The notes under the pieces: generated by a model
What the model was told of the DNA's origin: nothing
What the model saw: the letters and a program-made list of their open reading frames with translations, nothing else
The model's database searches: none
Shown here: positions 23,143 to 34,549 of the stretch, one piece after another
How positions within the stretch are numbered: the first letter of the stretch is position 1
Layout: every line of letters starts with the position of its first letter
Program-made: the position numbers and the translations under genes
Assembly (NCBI GenBank): GCA_003574785.1
Contig: QORU01000004.1
Location: forward strand, 427,716 to 491,715
Length of the DNA stretch: 64,000 nucleotides
Reading direction: 5' to 3'
DNA from: Taklimakanibacter deserti
Lineage (GTDB): Bacteria > Pseudomonadota > Alphaproteobacteria > Rhizobiales > Aestuariivirgaceae

Positions 23143-23997
23143 ATGCGCCGATTTCTCGCCGTCCTCCTCTGCATCCTATTGGCAGGCATCGCTCAGACGG
23201 CTTCTGCCCGCGAGCAGTCGGACGCGCCCGATATCGAGATCATCGGCTTCTCGCCCGATGGTCGCTATTTCGCCTATGAGCAATATGGCTTCGACCTGGC
23301 GGCGGGCGCGCTCGACGCGGCGGTCTTCGTCGTCGATCGCCGGACCAACAAACAGGCCAAGGGCTTTCCCTTCGGCTTCATCGCCAGCGAGCTCGACGAT
23401 GACGGCGAGCCTTTGCGGGTCGGCGGCCATGACATCGATCTCAAGAAGCTTCAGACTGAGGATGGTGATCCCGATCTCGCCAAGATCAGGAAGCGCGTGC
23501 GCGAAAAGGCGGCAAAGAAGCTCGCGGTGCTCCATATCGGCGCCCAGGGCCGCAGGATTGCCGGCCTGCCCATGACCCAGCGCTCGACCTTGGGCGATAA
23601 GGCGACGCCGCTCAAATTCGTCGTCTGGCCCACCATACCGAGCGCCATTCCCGACCAGCAACTCGTCTACAGCATTGATGCGACGGTGAAGGACACGATC
23701 GAGGATTGCGTCAATGCCGCGCCGCCCAAGCGCGACGTGCCGGTCACGTTCGAGATCATTGCCGAGCGCACATATCCCGAGACCAAGACCGTGGCGAAGA
23801 AGGAACACGCTTTCCCGATGCCGCTCGCCAAGGATGATTGCCCGGCCGGCATCTGGATCAGCGACATCATCGCACCGCCTGATGTGGCCGGCGAGAAACC
23901 GGTGCTGATGATCGTCTTCCTCGGCACGGCATGGTCATCCGCCGCCGACAGCGCCCGATATCACGCCACCTTCATCGAGATGCCGGAAGGGGAGTAA
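23143..23997 (+). CDS. DUF2259 family predicted secreted protein
   Basis: 284-aa exported protein. The signal peptide spans residues 1-22 (LAVLLCILLAGIAQTASA). The mature protein opens with EIIGFSPDGRYFAYEQYGFD, the DUF2259 hallmark that resembles a TolB-like propeller blade, and continues with VVDRRTNK. Function unknown; typical of Hyphomicrobiales. GGAG about 6 nt upstream supports ATG 23143. Confidence 0.8.
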   Translation: MRRFLAVLLCILLAGIAQTASAREQSDAPDIEIIGFSPDGRYFAYEQYGFDLAAGALDAAVFVVDRRTNKQAKGFPFGFIASELDDDGEPLRVGGHDIDLKKLQTEDGDPDLAKIRKRVREKAAKKLAVLHIGAQGRRIAGLPMTQRSTLGDKATPLKFVVWPTIPSAIPDQQLVYSIDATVKDTIEDCVNAAPPKRDVPVTFEIIAERTYPETKTVAKKEHAFPMPLAKDDCPAGIWISDIIAPPDVAGEKPVLMIVFLGTAWSSAADSARYHATFIEMPEGE

Positions 23998-24157
23998 GCC
24001 TGACTGGACCGGCTATTGCCTTGGCGGCAAGAAAACCAGTTGTCATAACGTCAAATTTGCGTCATCTTGAGTGTGGCTCAAAAAACCGCTCGATAGCTCT
24101 GGTCTACACGAGTGGCAGCAGCCGAGACCTTTCGCTGAGGTTATATTGAACCTCGTC

Positions 24158-24204
24158 AAGAGAGGTATGGGCGGAAGCGCCTTGGGCGCTTTCGCCTCTC
24201 TTTT
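24158..24204. terminator. Long hairpin with U-tail after the DUF2259 gene
   Basis: Outer AAGAGAGG/CCTCTCTTT and inner GCGGAAGCGCC/GGCGCTTTCGC helices around TTG, followed by TTTTGCC on the plus strand. It fits an intrinsic terminator for the upstream gene; the 3998-4157 stretch before it (24.0 kb) holds nothing else that I recognise. Confidence 0.6.
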
Positions 24205-24240
24205 GCCGGGCCCGGAACGATGAGCTAGGCGATCTCCTTC

Positions 24241-25647
24241 ATGCTGGTGCACGCTCAATTTCCGATCGTCGACTTTCGCTCATTCTCCGAACGCATACGC
24301 CTGCCGACGCCCGGATGGCCCGCGCCATTGCCCTATGAAGAGTTCATACGCGGCGCCGGGACCATCCAGCAAAGACCGTCGGGCGGGCTTTCGGGATGGA
24401 TCGCCGAGGACAAATATTGCGACGTACGCCGCGCCCTCCGCCTCGACGTGAGCAAATTGCAACGGGATGGTCTTCCCCCGTTCCGGCTCGCCGTCGCCTT
24501 TCGCCGGTTCTATTTCGACGGCGTTGCGGTCGGAAAACTGGAGGTCGGCTTTTCATTGGAGAAGCTCCAGTCCGCGCCGCCCCTCGAAAAGCTGCTGGAC
24601 GCCCTGATGAAGCTGCCGACGCGCATCCCGGCGCCCGTCCATGCCCCCAAACCCGCGACCCATCCTCCGGTCGAAGCTCCCCTCCTCGACGCCGGCGACG
24701 CCTTCGCGAAATTCTATGTCTGGACGACGACGAAGCATGGCGAGGCGGTGAACGATGACGATGTTTGCGCCGGCCCGCTGAGCATCTTCGTCACCGCGCC
24801 GGCCTCGGAGCTCGGATCCAATGACCTGCCGAAGATCGCGCGCCGCATCGAGCTCAAGGAGCCGGGCCTCGATCTTTACCACTGGTGGGACCGGGCGAGC
24901 GGTCAGCAGATCCATATCTGGGCATGCCTTCATCAGGCAACCGTGGAAGATTCGAAACTGCGCAATCTTCGCGTCTATCTGCTTCGGATGAACGCCGAGA
25001 GCCATGCCTTGAGCCGAGTGCTGAAGGCCATTGCCAAGGATGAGATCGCGCCGGCCGCGCAGACGCCTCCTGGCCAGATGCTGCAAGCCTATCTCAACAA
25101 CGCGACCAGGAACATTCTCGGCCTCACCGCCAAGACCCGCCAGTTCGCGCAGGATGAAACCTTGCTGGCGCAGATCGCTCTCGTTACCGAGAGCGTCTTC
25201 TCCAAGGCCGAGCGCGATGCATTGCGGACGAAAATGGAGCAGCTGTCCTACCGCAAGAATATCGTCGGCAAGGCGCTCGATTATGCGAACCAGGATGAGC
25301 TGCCGCCGGGACATGGGCCGGAGCGGCCGGTCGTCAATATCTCACTGATCCACAACTTGGTGATCAACATGAACCAGCAAACATCCGCCATTCTCGCCTT
25401 CATTTTCGGGGTGATCTTCGTGGCCGTTCTCTTGGCGGTCAACATCCTCATTCCCAACCCGACGCCTACTCAATATGAGACGTTCCGCATCATCCTCGCT
25501 CTGGCTGCCGGAGGCGTCGGCGCAATGATCCCTGGGATACTCAACTTGAAGATGAGCACCGGCTCGAATTTTCTGCTGCGCGCCGGCGGCGCCCTCGCGG
25601 TCTTCGTGATCGTCTATTTCTTCCAGCCCGGCCTGCCTCCGACGTAA
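24241..25647 (+). CDS. Unassigned membrane-anchored protein with C-terminal TM bundle
   Basis: 468-aa protein that I cannot place in a named family. Residues 1-130 form a distinctive domain with [17 protein letters not shown] and [18 protein letters not shown]. The middle (about 165-300) includes [16 protein letters not shown] and [25 protein letters not shown]. The C terminus has three hydrophobic helices (about 380-400, 413-433, 445-465). The layout, soluble sensor-like part plus terminal membrane bundle, recalls effectors of bacterial conflict systems, but no nuclease, TIR or NTPase motif is seen. The gene has no clear Shine-Dalgarno and sits alone between two terminators in an accessory patch. 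Confidence 0.6.
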   Translation: MLVHAQFPIVDFRSFSERIRLPTPGWPAPLPYEEFIRGAGTIQQRPSGGLSGWIAEDKYCDVRRALRLDVSKLQRDGLPPFRLAVAFRRFYFDGVAVGKLEVGFSLEKLQSAPPLEKLLDALMKLPTRIPAPVHAPKPATHPPVEAPLLDAGDAFAKFYVWTTTKHGEAVNDDDVCAGPLSIFVTAPASELGSNDLPKIARRIELKEPGLDLYHWWDRASGQQIHIWACLHQATVEDSKLRNLRVYLLRMNAESHALSRVLKAIAKDEIAPAAQTPPGQMLQAYLNNATRNILGLTAKTRQFAQDETLLAQIALVTESVFSKAERDALRTKMEQLSYRKNIVGKALDYANQDELPPGHGPERPVVNISLIHNLVINMNQQTSAILAFIFGVIFVAVLLAVNILIPNPTPTQYETFRIILALAAGGVGAMIPGILNLKMSTGSNFLLRAGGALAVFVIVYFFQPGLPPT

Positions 25648-26011
25648 CCATCCAGCTGTTGGCCTTCGCGCGCTCTTCTGGATTGGACGAGCTTCCCTCT
25701 CCCGGGAGTTTGCTCTCGTCGGGTTGTCGGTCGGGCGTCCCGGCTTCATCGCCCTGCAACGCGGTGCGTAGGCTCTTCGGCCGCATGTCGGTCCAGTTGC
25801 CGTCGATGAAGTCGAGGCAAGCTCGGCGACTGTCCGCCGGGTGAACGATCCGCCGCCCGGCCGGAACATCAATATGAGCCGGCCAGAGCGAATACTGCTC
25901 CTCCTCGTTCAGCAATACGAGAAACGTGCCGCTTTCACCGTCGAAGGGGTTGGTCGTGAGACTTCCGCATCGGTCGGTTCGCGCCCCAATATGAAGCGCC
26001 GACCGAGCCAT
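25541..26011 (-). CDS. MbtH-like protein with atypical C-terminal extension (possibly decayed)
   Basis: ORF of 156 codons. Residues 18-82 are clearly MbtH-like: [34 protein letters not shown], then [18 protein letters not shown]. MbtH proteins are about 70 aa and activate adenylation domains of peptide synthetases. Here about 75 low-complexity, arginine/serine-rich residues follow, and they run antisense into the last 107 nt of the neighbouring membrane-protein gene. The first 17 residues before NPF are also atypical. No peptide synthetase is present in the window. A lost stop codon or a 3' indel would explain the tail, so it may be a pseudogene. Confidence 0.6.
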   Translation of the reverse strand: MARSALHIGARTDRCGSLTTNPFDGESGTFLVLLNEEEQYSLWPAHIDVPAGRRIVHPADSRRACLDFIDGNWTDMRPKSLRTALQGDEAGTPDRQPDESKLPGEGSSSNPEERAKANSWMVTSEAGRAGRNRRSRRPRGRRRRAAENSSRCSSSS

Positions 26012-26036
26012 GTGTCTTGTCGGAGTGATTTCGGGC

Positions 26037-26186
26037 TTAAGCCAGCTCAGCCTCAGTCGGCTGTTCGACCCAATAGGACATCACAACCGCGTATTCGTCG
26101 GCAACAATGAGCGGATGGGGCGCGCCCGGAGTGATCGCGGGCCACTCCTCGATCTGGATGACCGTGTCTTTCCCGACAGGATAGAT
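26037..26186 (-). CDS. Short ORF with apparent ATC start behind a perfect Shine-Dalgarno
   Basis: 49-codon ORF between rpoD and the MbtH-like ORF, missed by standard start rules. AGGAGG (26198-26193) is followed by 6 nt and then ATC, reading [20 protein letters not shown], then a [18 protein letters not shown] core and a stop. No ATG, GTG or TTG occurs in frame near the Shine-Dalgarno. The amino-acid composition is protein-like. Either ATC serves as a rare start, or an ATG was mutated and this is the remnant of a longer gene. It begins 22 nt after the rpoD stop. Confidence 0.4.
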   Translation of the reverse strand: MYPVGKDTVIQIEEWPAITPGAPHPLIVADEYAVVMSYWVEQPTEAELA

Positions 26187-26208
26187 TTTTGTCCTCCTGT
26201 GGCGAAAC

Positions 26209-28278
<2,070 letters not shown>

Positions 28279-28432
28279 GCGTCGCCTATCCTTCTCGTCT
28301 CAACTGATTCGGGGGCCGTCTGCGGTTTTATCCGCCGGCCCCTTAACCTGTTCCTAACCGTACCGGCACGGGGGTCAGGAAAAGCTCGATGCCGGTCTTC
28401 CTCACCATACGCGCCACGACCAAATGTCTGCC

Positions 28433-30394
28433 CTAGAGTGGGGTCGCATCGCGCCCCGAGGCCTCGCCGAAGCCCTCGACATGGGCTTCCATTCCGGCGT
28501 GAGACGCTAGCTCTTCGCGTATCTGGTTGAGCACGCTGAGCTTTTCCTCCGTCGGATCGGCGGCGAATTGGGCCTCGGCAGCTTGCAGCTCCCGATCAAG
28601 GGTCACGCTTTTCCTATGCAGGGCGAACATCTGACGAAGCGCTGTCCGGGCGTCCGCAGACGCAGCACCGGGGTTCAGGAACCATTCGTTCAGACGTACC
28701 GCCTGACTTTCAAGGCGGGCCAAAACCGGCCCAAAACCTTGATCGTTCAAGTGGTCCTTGACAGCCGATCCGTCAAGACCCTCCGCCAAGGCGGCCATAT
28801 CTATGATTTGCCGCTTGAGCGAGTCAAGTTCGGGGGAAGAGAACTCCGCTGCGGCATAATCGTCCAGAAAATCGTGCAGAAGCTCGGGGTGGTTGACGAT
28901 CCCTAGGAGTAAAAGCCGCTCCCGGCGTTCCTGCTCCTGCTGGCGGCTGCGCTGCGCCAGGGGACTGGCCCTGAGCGCCTGGCTGGGCGGTGCCGAATAA
29001 TCATGCGGCAAGGGCCTCGCCCGGGGTCCGCGCCGTGCCTTGATCATCGGCTTGGCGGGCGAGAAATTCGACCGGCCGCGGCCGAAGCCGCGCAAGGAGG
29101 GCCCGCCCTGCGGCGCCAGGTGCCGGGCGAGCCGCGCCTTTAAGTCCTCCCCATAATAGCGCCGCACCGTCTCATCGCCGATCTCGCGCACCAGGCTCGA
29201 CAGCCTCACCTCGAAGGATGCCCGTCCGTCCGGCGTGTCGATGCGCGCCTGATCGGCCTCGCGGTTCCACAGGATGTCGGCGAGCGGCCGCGCCTCGGCG
29301 ATCACCGCCTTGACCGCATCGGCCCCGCTCGTCTTGAGGAGATCGTCCGGGTCCTGGCCCTCCGGCAGGAGCGCGAATTTGAGCGAATGGCCGGGCTTGA
29401 GCAGCGGCAGAGCGAGGTCGAGGGCGCGATAGGCGGCCTTGAGTCCGGCCTCGTCGCCATCGAAGCAGAGCGTCGGCTCGGGCGCGATGCGCCACAGCAG
29501 CGCCAGCTGGTCGCTGGTCAGCGCCGTGCCGAGCGGCGCCACTACATGGCCGAGCCCCGCGCGATGCAGCGCGATCGCATCCATATAGCCTTCGACCGCG
29601 ATGATCTCGCCCGACTGGTGGGCGAGCGCGCGCGCTTTGTCGAGATTGTAGAGGACGAAGCCTTTATGAAAGAGCGTCGTCTCTGGAGAATTCAAGTATT
29701 TGGCGAGCGCGTCCTTGGAAAGCGCCCGGCCGCCAAAGGCGATCACCCTTCCACGCGGATCGCGGATCGGGAAGATCACCCGGTCGCGGAAGCGGTCATA
29801 GGCGACGGGCACGTCGTCGCCGCTGACGACGAGGCCCGCTTCCGCCATCTGCTCGACGGTGACGCCCTTGTCGGCAAGCCTGGTGCGCAAAGCCGAGCGG
29901 TCGTCCGGCGCATAGCCTAGACGGAACTCCTGCTGGATGGCGACGGAGAGGCCACGGTCGGCCAGATAGCCGCGCGCTTTGGCGCCCTTGGCGCTCTGCA
30001 GCATCTCCTCGAAGAATTTCGCCGCGAGCTCCATCACGTCATAGAGCGTGGTCCTGAGCTTCTCGCGCCGCTCGTCCTCTTCCGAGATTTGCGGCATGGG
30101 AAGGCCCGCTTCCTGGGCCAGGCGCTCGACCGCTTCCGGGAAGCTCACCCCTTCCTTCTCGGTCAGGAAGGTGAAGATGTCGCCCGAGGCCTTGCAGCCG
30201 AAGCAGTGATAGCGGCCCTTGCGGTCATCGACATGGAAGGAAGCCGTCTTCTCATTGTGGAAGGGGCAGCAGGCCCAGAAATCGCCGCGCCCGAAATTGG
30301 ATTTGCGCCGGTCCCATTGCACCCGCTTCCCCACGACGGACGAAGCCGACACGCGGGCGCGGATCTCATCGAGGAACGTGGGCGGAAATCTCAT
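28433..30394 (-). CDS. dnaG: DNA primase
   Basis: 653-aa replicative primase. The N-terminal zinc-binding domain shows CCPFHNEKTASF...CFGCKASGD (about residues 40-66). The TOPRIM domain carries the glutamate in EGYMDAIAL and the DxD-type acid in CFDGDEAGLKAA. The C-terminal helicase-binding domain ends the protein. ATG 30394 (MRFPPTFLDEIR) matches the family start; the frame is open to 30415. It lies upstream of rpoD with a 154-nt gap. Confidence 0.96.
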   Translation of the reverse strand: MRFPPTFLDEIRARVSASSVVGKRVQWDRRKSNFGRGDFWACCPFHNEKTASFHVDDRKGRYHCFGCKASGDIFTFLTEKEGVSFPEAVERLAQEAGLPMPQISEEDERREKLRTTLYDVMELAAKFFEEMLQSAKGAKARGYLADRGLSVAIQQEFRLGYAPDDRSALRTRLADKGVTVEQMAEAGLVVSGDDVPVAYDRFRDRVIFPIRDPRGRVIAFGGRALSKDALAKYLNSPETTLFHKGFVLYNLDKARALAHQSGEIIAVEGYMDAIALHRAGLGHVVAPLGTALTSDQLALLWRIAPEPTLCFDGDEAGLKAAYRALDLALPLLKPGHSLKFALLPEGQDPDDLLKTSGADAVKAVIAEARPLADILWNREADQARIDTPDGRASFEVRLSSLVREIGDETVRRYYGEDLKARLARHLAPQGGPSLRGFGRGRSNFSPAKPMIKARRGPRARPLPHDYSAPPSQALRASPLAQRSRQQEQERRERLLLLGIVNHPELLHDFLDDYAAAEFSSPELDSLKRQIIDMAALAEGLDGSAVKDHLNDQGFGPVLARLESQAVRLNEWFLNPGAASADARTALRQMFALHRKSVTLDRELQAAEAQFAADPTEEKLSVLNQIREELASHAGMEAHVEGFGEASGRDATPL

Positions 30395-30515
30395 GGTCCG
30401 GTCTAACAACCACAAAAGCCGAAAGTGGGCTTTATCTCAAAAGCCGAATCAACAGGCTTTCAACAGATAATAACGACGACCTAAGGGTGAAAACTTGGCT
30501 TTCTGCTCCAATCCG

Positions 30516-30613
30516 TCACCCCGGCGAAAGCCGGGGCCCATTAAATTGGTGATGTCAGAGCAGCACCACCCGGTTGTTCCTATTCAGGGGGCCCCGGCTT
30601 TCGCCGGGGTGAC
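30516..30613. repeat. 98-bp inverted repeat of the GTCACCCCGGCGAAAGCCGG family
   Basis: Left arm GTCACCCCGGCGAAAGCCGG (30516 on) and right arm CCGGCTTTCGCCGGGGTGAC (ending 30613) are inverted copies, each also internally palindromic (CCGGCGAAAGCCGG). This motif is widespread between genes in alphaproteobacteria. The 239 nt between dnaG and the DUF4126 gene hold nothing else recognisable. Confidence 0.8.
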
Positions 30614-30633
30614 GTTAGGATTTAGTAGCCAAA

Positions 30634-31227
30634 TCAGCCCGTTCCCTGGGTTTCTGCCTTGGGCGCCCGCCGCAACAGCCTCCGGATCGTCCTCACGGCA
30701 AACCAGCAGAACAGGACGACGAGGCCCACGGCCACGAAGGGCACGGACAGCGCCAGGAGCGAGATGAGCGTCGCCCCGCCGAGCTCCCCCGTGGCGATCA
30801 CCGGATTGCCGAGCCCGCCGGTGAACACCGTGGAATTGGCTCGGATGAGCGTGGTGACGCCTTGCGTGATGCCGGCGGCACCGCCGCCCGCAATGACGGC
30901 CGCCGTCCATTTGATGAGCGGCGGCAGGTCGGCCATCACCGCGGCCGAGACGAGCGTCCCGGCGATGAGCGCCGCCGGCGTCGCGATCGTATCGAGCAGG
31001 TTGTCGACGCCCGGAATATAGTAAGCCAGCACCTCGGCCAGGGCCGCGACGCCCAGCATGATGACGGCAGCGGGCGTGCCGATCCATGAGAAGCCGTCGC
31101 TCACCGGAATATAGCCGCCATAGGTGGCGATGCTGGTGACGAGCAGCGGCAGGAAGACCCTGAAACCCGTGGCCGCCGCGAGCCCGACGCCCAGCGCGAC
31201 CGACATGGCGAGATCAAACGGTGTCAT
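30634..31227 (-). CDS. DUF4126 family membrane protein
   Basis: 197-aa inner-membrane protein with about five hydrophobic helices. The opening LAMSVALGVGLAAATGFRVFLPLL and later GGGAAGITQGVTTLIRANSTVFTGGLGNPV are typical of DUF4126. Function unknown. GGAG 8 nt before ATG 31227 (MTPFDLA) supports this start over the ATG at 31233. Monocistronic. Confidence 0.83.
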   Translation of the reverse strand: MTPFDLAMSVALGVGLAAATGFRVFLPLLVTSIATYGGYIPVSDGFSWIGTPAAVIMLGVAALAEVLAYYIPGVDNLLDTIATPAALIAGTLVSAAVMADLPPLIKWTAAVIAGGGAAGITQGVTTLIRANSTVFTGGLGNPVIATGELGGATLISLLALSVPFVAVGLVVLFCWFAVRTIRRLLRRAPKAETQGTG

Positions 31228-31330
31228 GGCCATCGCTCCATAATTCAAGCGATTATATAGGCAATCACCCGCTGAATCCCGCAAGATTTATGGGGAGCTT
31301 GCGTCCCGCGCTCCCCGATGGCCACCGACC

Positions 31331-32107
31331 CTATTCGACCCATTGCGGCGCATGCGGGATGGTCGCGCATTGCACAGTGTCATGATTGATCCACAGCTGC
31401 GCGCCTTCCGACCTGATGATCCCATCGATCTTGTCCATGGAGGCTCTGGTCTGTCCGGCGTCGAAGTTGAATTCCGGCACGCGCCGATGGACGAAGTTGC
31501 TCTCGAAATGCGCGACATCGCCGCTCAGGATGATCGTGCCCGATTTGGGCAGACGCACGCCGAGCGACGAGTGGCCCGGCGTATGCCCCGGCGTTGAAAT
31601 GAGGCGGATCGATCCGTCGCCGAATACGTCATGGTCGCCCTCGACGATCTCCGTCGGATTGTCGCGCAGCGTTTTGTAGAGCTCAGGCGAGAAGCCGTAT
31701 TCCTCGAAATCGGGACCGAACATCGCCTCATATTCCTTCCTTTGCACGATCCACTTCGCTTTCGGAAACAACCTCGTATTTCCGACATGATCGAAATGAG
31801 CATGCGACAGCATCAGCAACGAGACGTCACCGGGATCGACGCCGATCTCCGCGAGCTGGGACATGAGCGTTCGCGTCACGACGCCGCGAATGCCATGGGC
31901 AATGATTTTGCCGCCCGGCATAGTCACGAGCTCATCGCCCGTGCCTGTGTCCCACAGGATCCATTGGCCGGCGCGGCGAATGAGATAGGCGTTGCAGCTG
32001 AGGCTGAGGGGCTTGCCGACATCGATGCCCGGTGAATAGATGGAGGCGTCGGCAACTTCCGCAATCCCTCCGTCGAGATCATAGATTCGTTCGACTGCTG
32101 TCACCAC
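31331..32107 (-). CDS. N-acyl-homoserine-lactonase-like metallo-beta-lactamase-fold hydrolase
   Basis: 258-aa dinuclear metal hydrolase of the AiiA/AttM (quorum-quenching lactonase) branch. The metal motif is SHAHFDH (about residues 101-107), with the second-shell TPGHTPGHSS histidine (about 170) and the aspartate in LSGDVAHFE (about 195). CNAYLIRRAGQWILWDTGTG near the N terminus fits this branch. AHL degradation is plausible but other lactones are possible. It is divergent from the methyltransferase gene. Confidence 0.83.
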   Translation of the reverse strand: MVTAVERIYDLDGGIAEVADASIYSPGIDVGKPLSLSCNAYLIRRAGQWILWDTGTGDELVTMPGGKIIAHGIRGVVTRTLMSQLAEIGVDPGDVSLLMLSHAHFDHVGNTRLFPKAKWIVQRKEYEAMFGPDFEEYGFSPELYKTLRDNPTEIVEGDHDVFGDGSIRLISTPGHTPGHSSLGVRLPKSGTIILSGDVAHFESNFVHRRVPEFNFDAGQTRASMDKIDGIIRSEGAQLWINHDTVQCATIPHAPQWVE

Positions 32108-32253
32108 GATCGGTCTCCTCTCTTCACATCAATGCCATGCGCGGTTTGTCGGTACCAGACCACGGCCGGCCGCGCGCTATGCGCCGCGCGCATGGTATCC
32201 GCGCGAGGCTCTGCTCTGGCGCCCGGACGATGGGTCTGCGAGCATCCCGCTCA

Positions 32254-32952
32254 ATGGAAAGACCCGATTGGTATTATGACGATCTGAAGCAGGTCGGCAC
32301 CGACTTCGCCGATGCGCAGGAAGTCGCGACCTATGACGAGCGTCAGAACGACTCGGCTGAGGACGCAGCGCTTCTCGAAAGGCTCGGGCTCGAGGCTTCC
32401 GCTGCGCTCGCCGACATCGGCTGCGGCACCGGCCTTCTTGCTTGCGCTGCGGCGAAGATCGCTCGCGCGGTGCATGCCATCGACATATCGCTTCCCATGC
32501 TCAAGGCCACGCGCCGGCGCGCCGAGGCCCTGCGGCTCACCAACATTACGACCGAGCAGGCGGGCTTCTTGTCCTTCGCGGCGCCCGAGGCGAGCCTCGA
32601 TGTCATCACCACGAAATTCGCTTTGCATCATCTGCCCGATCGGTGGAAAGGTGTCGCGCTCGATCGCATGGCCAGGGCATTGAAACCCGGCGGCACCCTC
32701 TTCATCCGCGACGTCGTCTTCTCCTGCCGCCCGGCCGAACTGCCCCAAACCGCCGAAGCCTGGATCGCCTGGATGCTCGCCAATACCGGCTATGACCGCG
32801 CGACCGTCGCCTGTCATTTGCGCGATGAGCATTCGACCTATGGCTGGATCATGGAAGGCCTCATCAGGCAGGCCGGTTTCGATCTCCTGTCGGCCGAATA
32901 TTCGAACGGCGTCTATGCCGATTATCTGGCCCGGAAGCCCCGTCCCCAATGA
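32254..32952 (+). CDS. Class I SAM-dependent methyltransferase
   Basis: 232-aa methyltransferase with the SAM-binding motif I ADIGCGTGLLACAAAK (about residues 48-63), motif II VHAIDISLPML and the post-motif ALKPGGTLFIRDVVF. ATG 32254 (MERPDWYYDD) is chosen over 32230 because the family opens with this aromatic run. The stop overlaps the start of the EamA gene (ATGA), so the two are coupled. The substrate is unknown; the coupled exporter may secrete the methylated product. Confidence 0.85.
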   Translation: MERPDWYYDDLKQVGTDFADAQEVATYDERQNDSAEDAALLERLGLEASAALADIGCGTGLLACAAAKIARAVHAIDISLPMLKATRRRAEALRLTNITTEQAGFLSFAAPEASLDVITTKFALHHLPDRWKGVALDRMARALKPGGTLFIRDVVFSCRPAELPQTAEAWIAWMLANTGYDRATVACHLRDEHSTYGWIMEGLIRQAGFDLLSAEYSNGVYADYLARKPRPQ

Positions 32953-33845
32953 ACAGCCCGTCACCGCCCGCGGGGCGGCCGCTCTGGCTTGTGCTGGCGC
33001 CATTGATCTTCCTCGTTCTGTGGTCGGGCGGCTTCAGCGTCGCCAAGCTCGGCATCAGGCATGCCGAGCCTCTAACCTTCCTGGCGCTGCGCTATGTCAT
33101 CGTGCTCATCATCCTCGCCCCCTTCGCCATCGCCCTCAAGCCGCAATGGCCGCGCACGCCGACGCAATGGTTCCACATCGCGATGGTGGGTTTTCTGATC
33201 CAAGCCATCTATTTCGGCCTGTCCTATCTCGCCTTCTACGCCAAGGCCTCGTCGGGCACCGTCGCCATCATCGTCTGCCTGCAGCCGATCCTGGTCGGCC
33301 TCGCCGCACCCTATTTCGCGCGCGAGCGGGTGAGCGGCTTGCGCTGGATCGGGCTCATTCTGGGTCTCGCGGGTGCGGCGATCGTGATCCTCGCCCAGTC
33401 CGCGATCAAGGCCGAGACGACCTTCGGAATCCTCTGCGCCTTTGGGGCGCTTCTCGGCATCACGGCCGGCACCTTGTGGGAGAAGCGCTTCGGCGCCAAT
33501 CATCATCCGATCGTGTCGAACATGATCCAATATGTGACCGGACTCGCCGGCACCTTGCCTCTGACCCTTGCCACCGAGAGTATGCATGTCGATTGGAGCT
33601 CGCCCGAACTTCTGGCCGCGCTCGCTTATCTCGTCATCGGCAATTCACTGATCTCGATGACTTTGCTTCTGGCGATGATCCGCGCCGGCGAGGTGTCGCG
33701 CGTCTCGTCGCTGTTCTATCTCGTGCCGCCGGTCGCCACGCTGATGGCCTGGCCGCTGCTCGGCGAGACGATGGCGCCGCTCGCCTGGCTCGGCATGGCT
33801 GTCGCGGCGGCAGGGGTCGCGATTGCGAGCCGCAAGGCGGCGTGA
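32949..33845 (+). CDS. EamA/DMT-family transporter
   Basis: 298-aa ten-helix exporter with two EamA repeats (first LVLWSGGFSVAKLGIRHAEP, second starting near ILCAFGALLGITAGTLWEKR). It overlaps the methyltransferase stop by 4 nt, which implies translational coupling and suggests export of a methylated small molecule (inference). Confidence 0.87.
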   Translation: MNSPSPPAGRPLWLVLAPLIFLVLWSGGFSVAKLGIRHAEPLTFLALRYVIVLIILAPFAIALKPQWPRTPTQWFHIAMVGFLIQAIYFGLSYLAFYAKASSGTVAIIVCLQPILVGLAAPYFARERVSGLRWIGLILGLAGAAIVILAQSAIKAETTFGILCAFGALLGITAGTLWEKRFGANHHPIVSNMIQYVTGLAGTLPLTLATESMHVDWSSPELLAALAYLVIGNSLISMTLLLAMIRAGEVSRVSSLFYLVPPVATLMAWPLLGETMAPLAWLGMAVAAAGVAIASRKAA

Positions 33846-33879
33846 GATAGTTCCGGACTTAACCAAGGAGGCTTGTCAG

Positions 33880-34299
33880 ATGAAAGTTCTTTACACCGCA
33901 CATGGAAGCGCAACCGGCGGACGCGACGGCCAAGGCCGCACCGATGACGGCAAGGTCGATGTCAAGCTGACACTGCCGAAGGAAATGGGTGGATCGGGCA
34001 CCGGCACCAATCCGGAGCAGCTGTTCTCGGTCGGCTATTCCGCCTGCTATCTGGGCGCGCTCAAATTCGTCGCCGGCAAGGAGAAGGTCAAGATCTCGGA
34101 CGACGCCAAGGTGTCGGCCAATGTCAGCATCGGCGAGCGCGACGACAAGCAGGGCTTTGGCCTCAGCGTGGCGCTCGACGTGAGCCTCCCCGGCGTCGAC
34201 AAGGCCAAGGCCGAGGACCTCGTCAAGAAGGCCCATGTCGTGTGCCCCTATAGCCACTCGATCAAGGGCAATGTCCAGGTCACGACCAAGGTCGTGTGA
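33880..34299 (+). CDS. ohr: Organic hydroperoxide resistance protein (Ohr/OsmC family)
   Basis: 139-aa thiol peroxidase that reduces organic and fatty-acid hydroperoxides. The two redox cysteines are C56 (YSACYLGAL) and C122 (VVCPYSHS), the Ohr spacing. The N terminus VLYTAHGSATGGRDG is typical. AAGGAGG upstream marks ATG 33880. No OhrR repressor gene lies next to it. Confidence 0.92.
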   Translation: MKVLYTAHGSATGGRDGQGRTDDGKVDVKLTLPKEMGGSGTGTNPEQLFSVGYSACYLGALKFVAGKEKVKISDDAKVSANVSIGERDDKQGFGLSVALDVSLPGVDKAKAEDLVKKAHVVCPYSHSIKGNVQVTTKVV

Positions 34300-34329
34300 T
34301 CAGATCCCCTCTCCCCCGCCCCCAAATCC

Positions 34330-34492
34330 CCCCTCTCCCGTTGCGAAGCAATGGGAGAGGGTGCCCGAAGGGCGGGTGAGGGCTCTTTGTTTCAGCAAGG
34401 AATACTCGTCGAGATCAGAGCGCGTTGTGCGAAAGAGCCCTCATCCGGCCTTCGGCCACCTTCTCCCACGCTACGCGCAGGAGAAGGGAAAT
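34330..34492. repeat. 163-bp intergenic inverted-repeat element, copy A
   Basis: The element has two roughly 58-bp arms in inverted orientation (CCCTCTCCCGTTGCGAAGCA... and ...TTCTCCCACGCTACGCGCAG) around a centre that begins GTTTCAGCAAGGAATACTCG. Copy B at 35730-35892 has the same length with 7 mismatches. The MITE-like shape and lack of any ORF suggest a non-autonomous mobile or REP-like element. It fills most of the gap between ohr and hxlA. Confidence 0.8.
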
Positions 34493-34549
34493 AATAGTGA
34501 GGGCTCCATACCCGCTGTTTCTCTGTGCCAACACCGGTAGGACATCATC

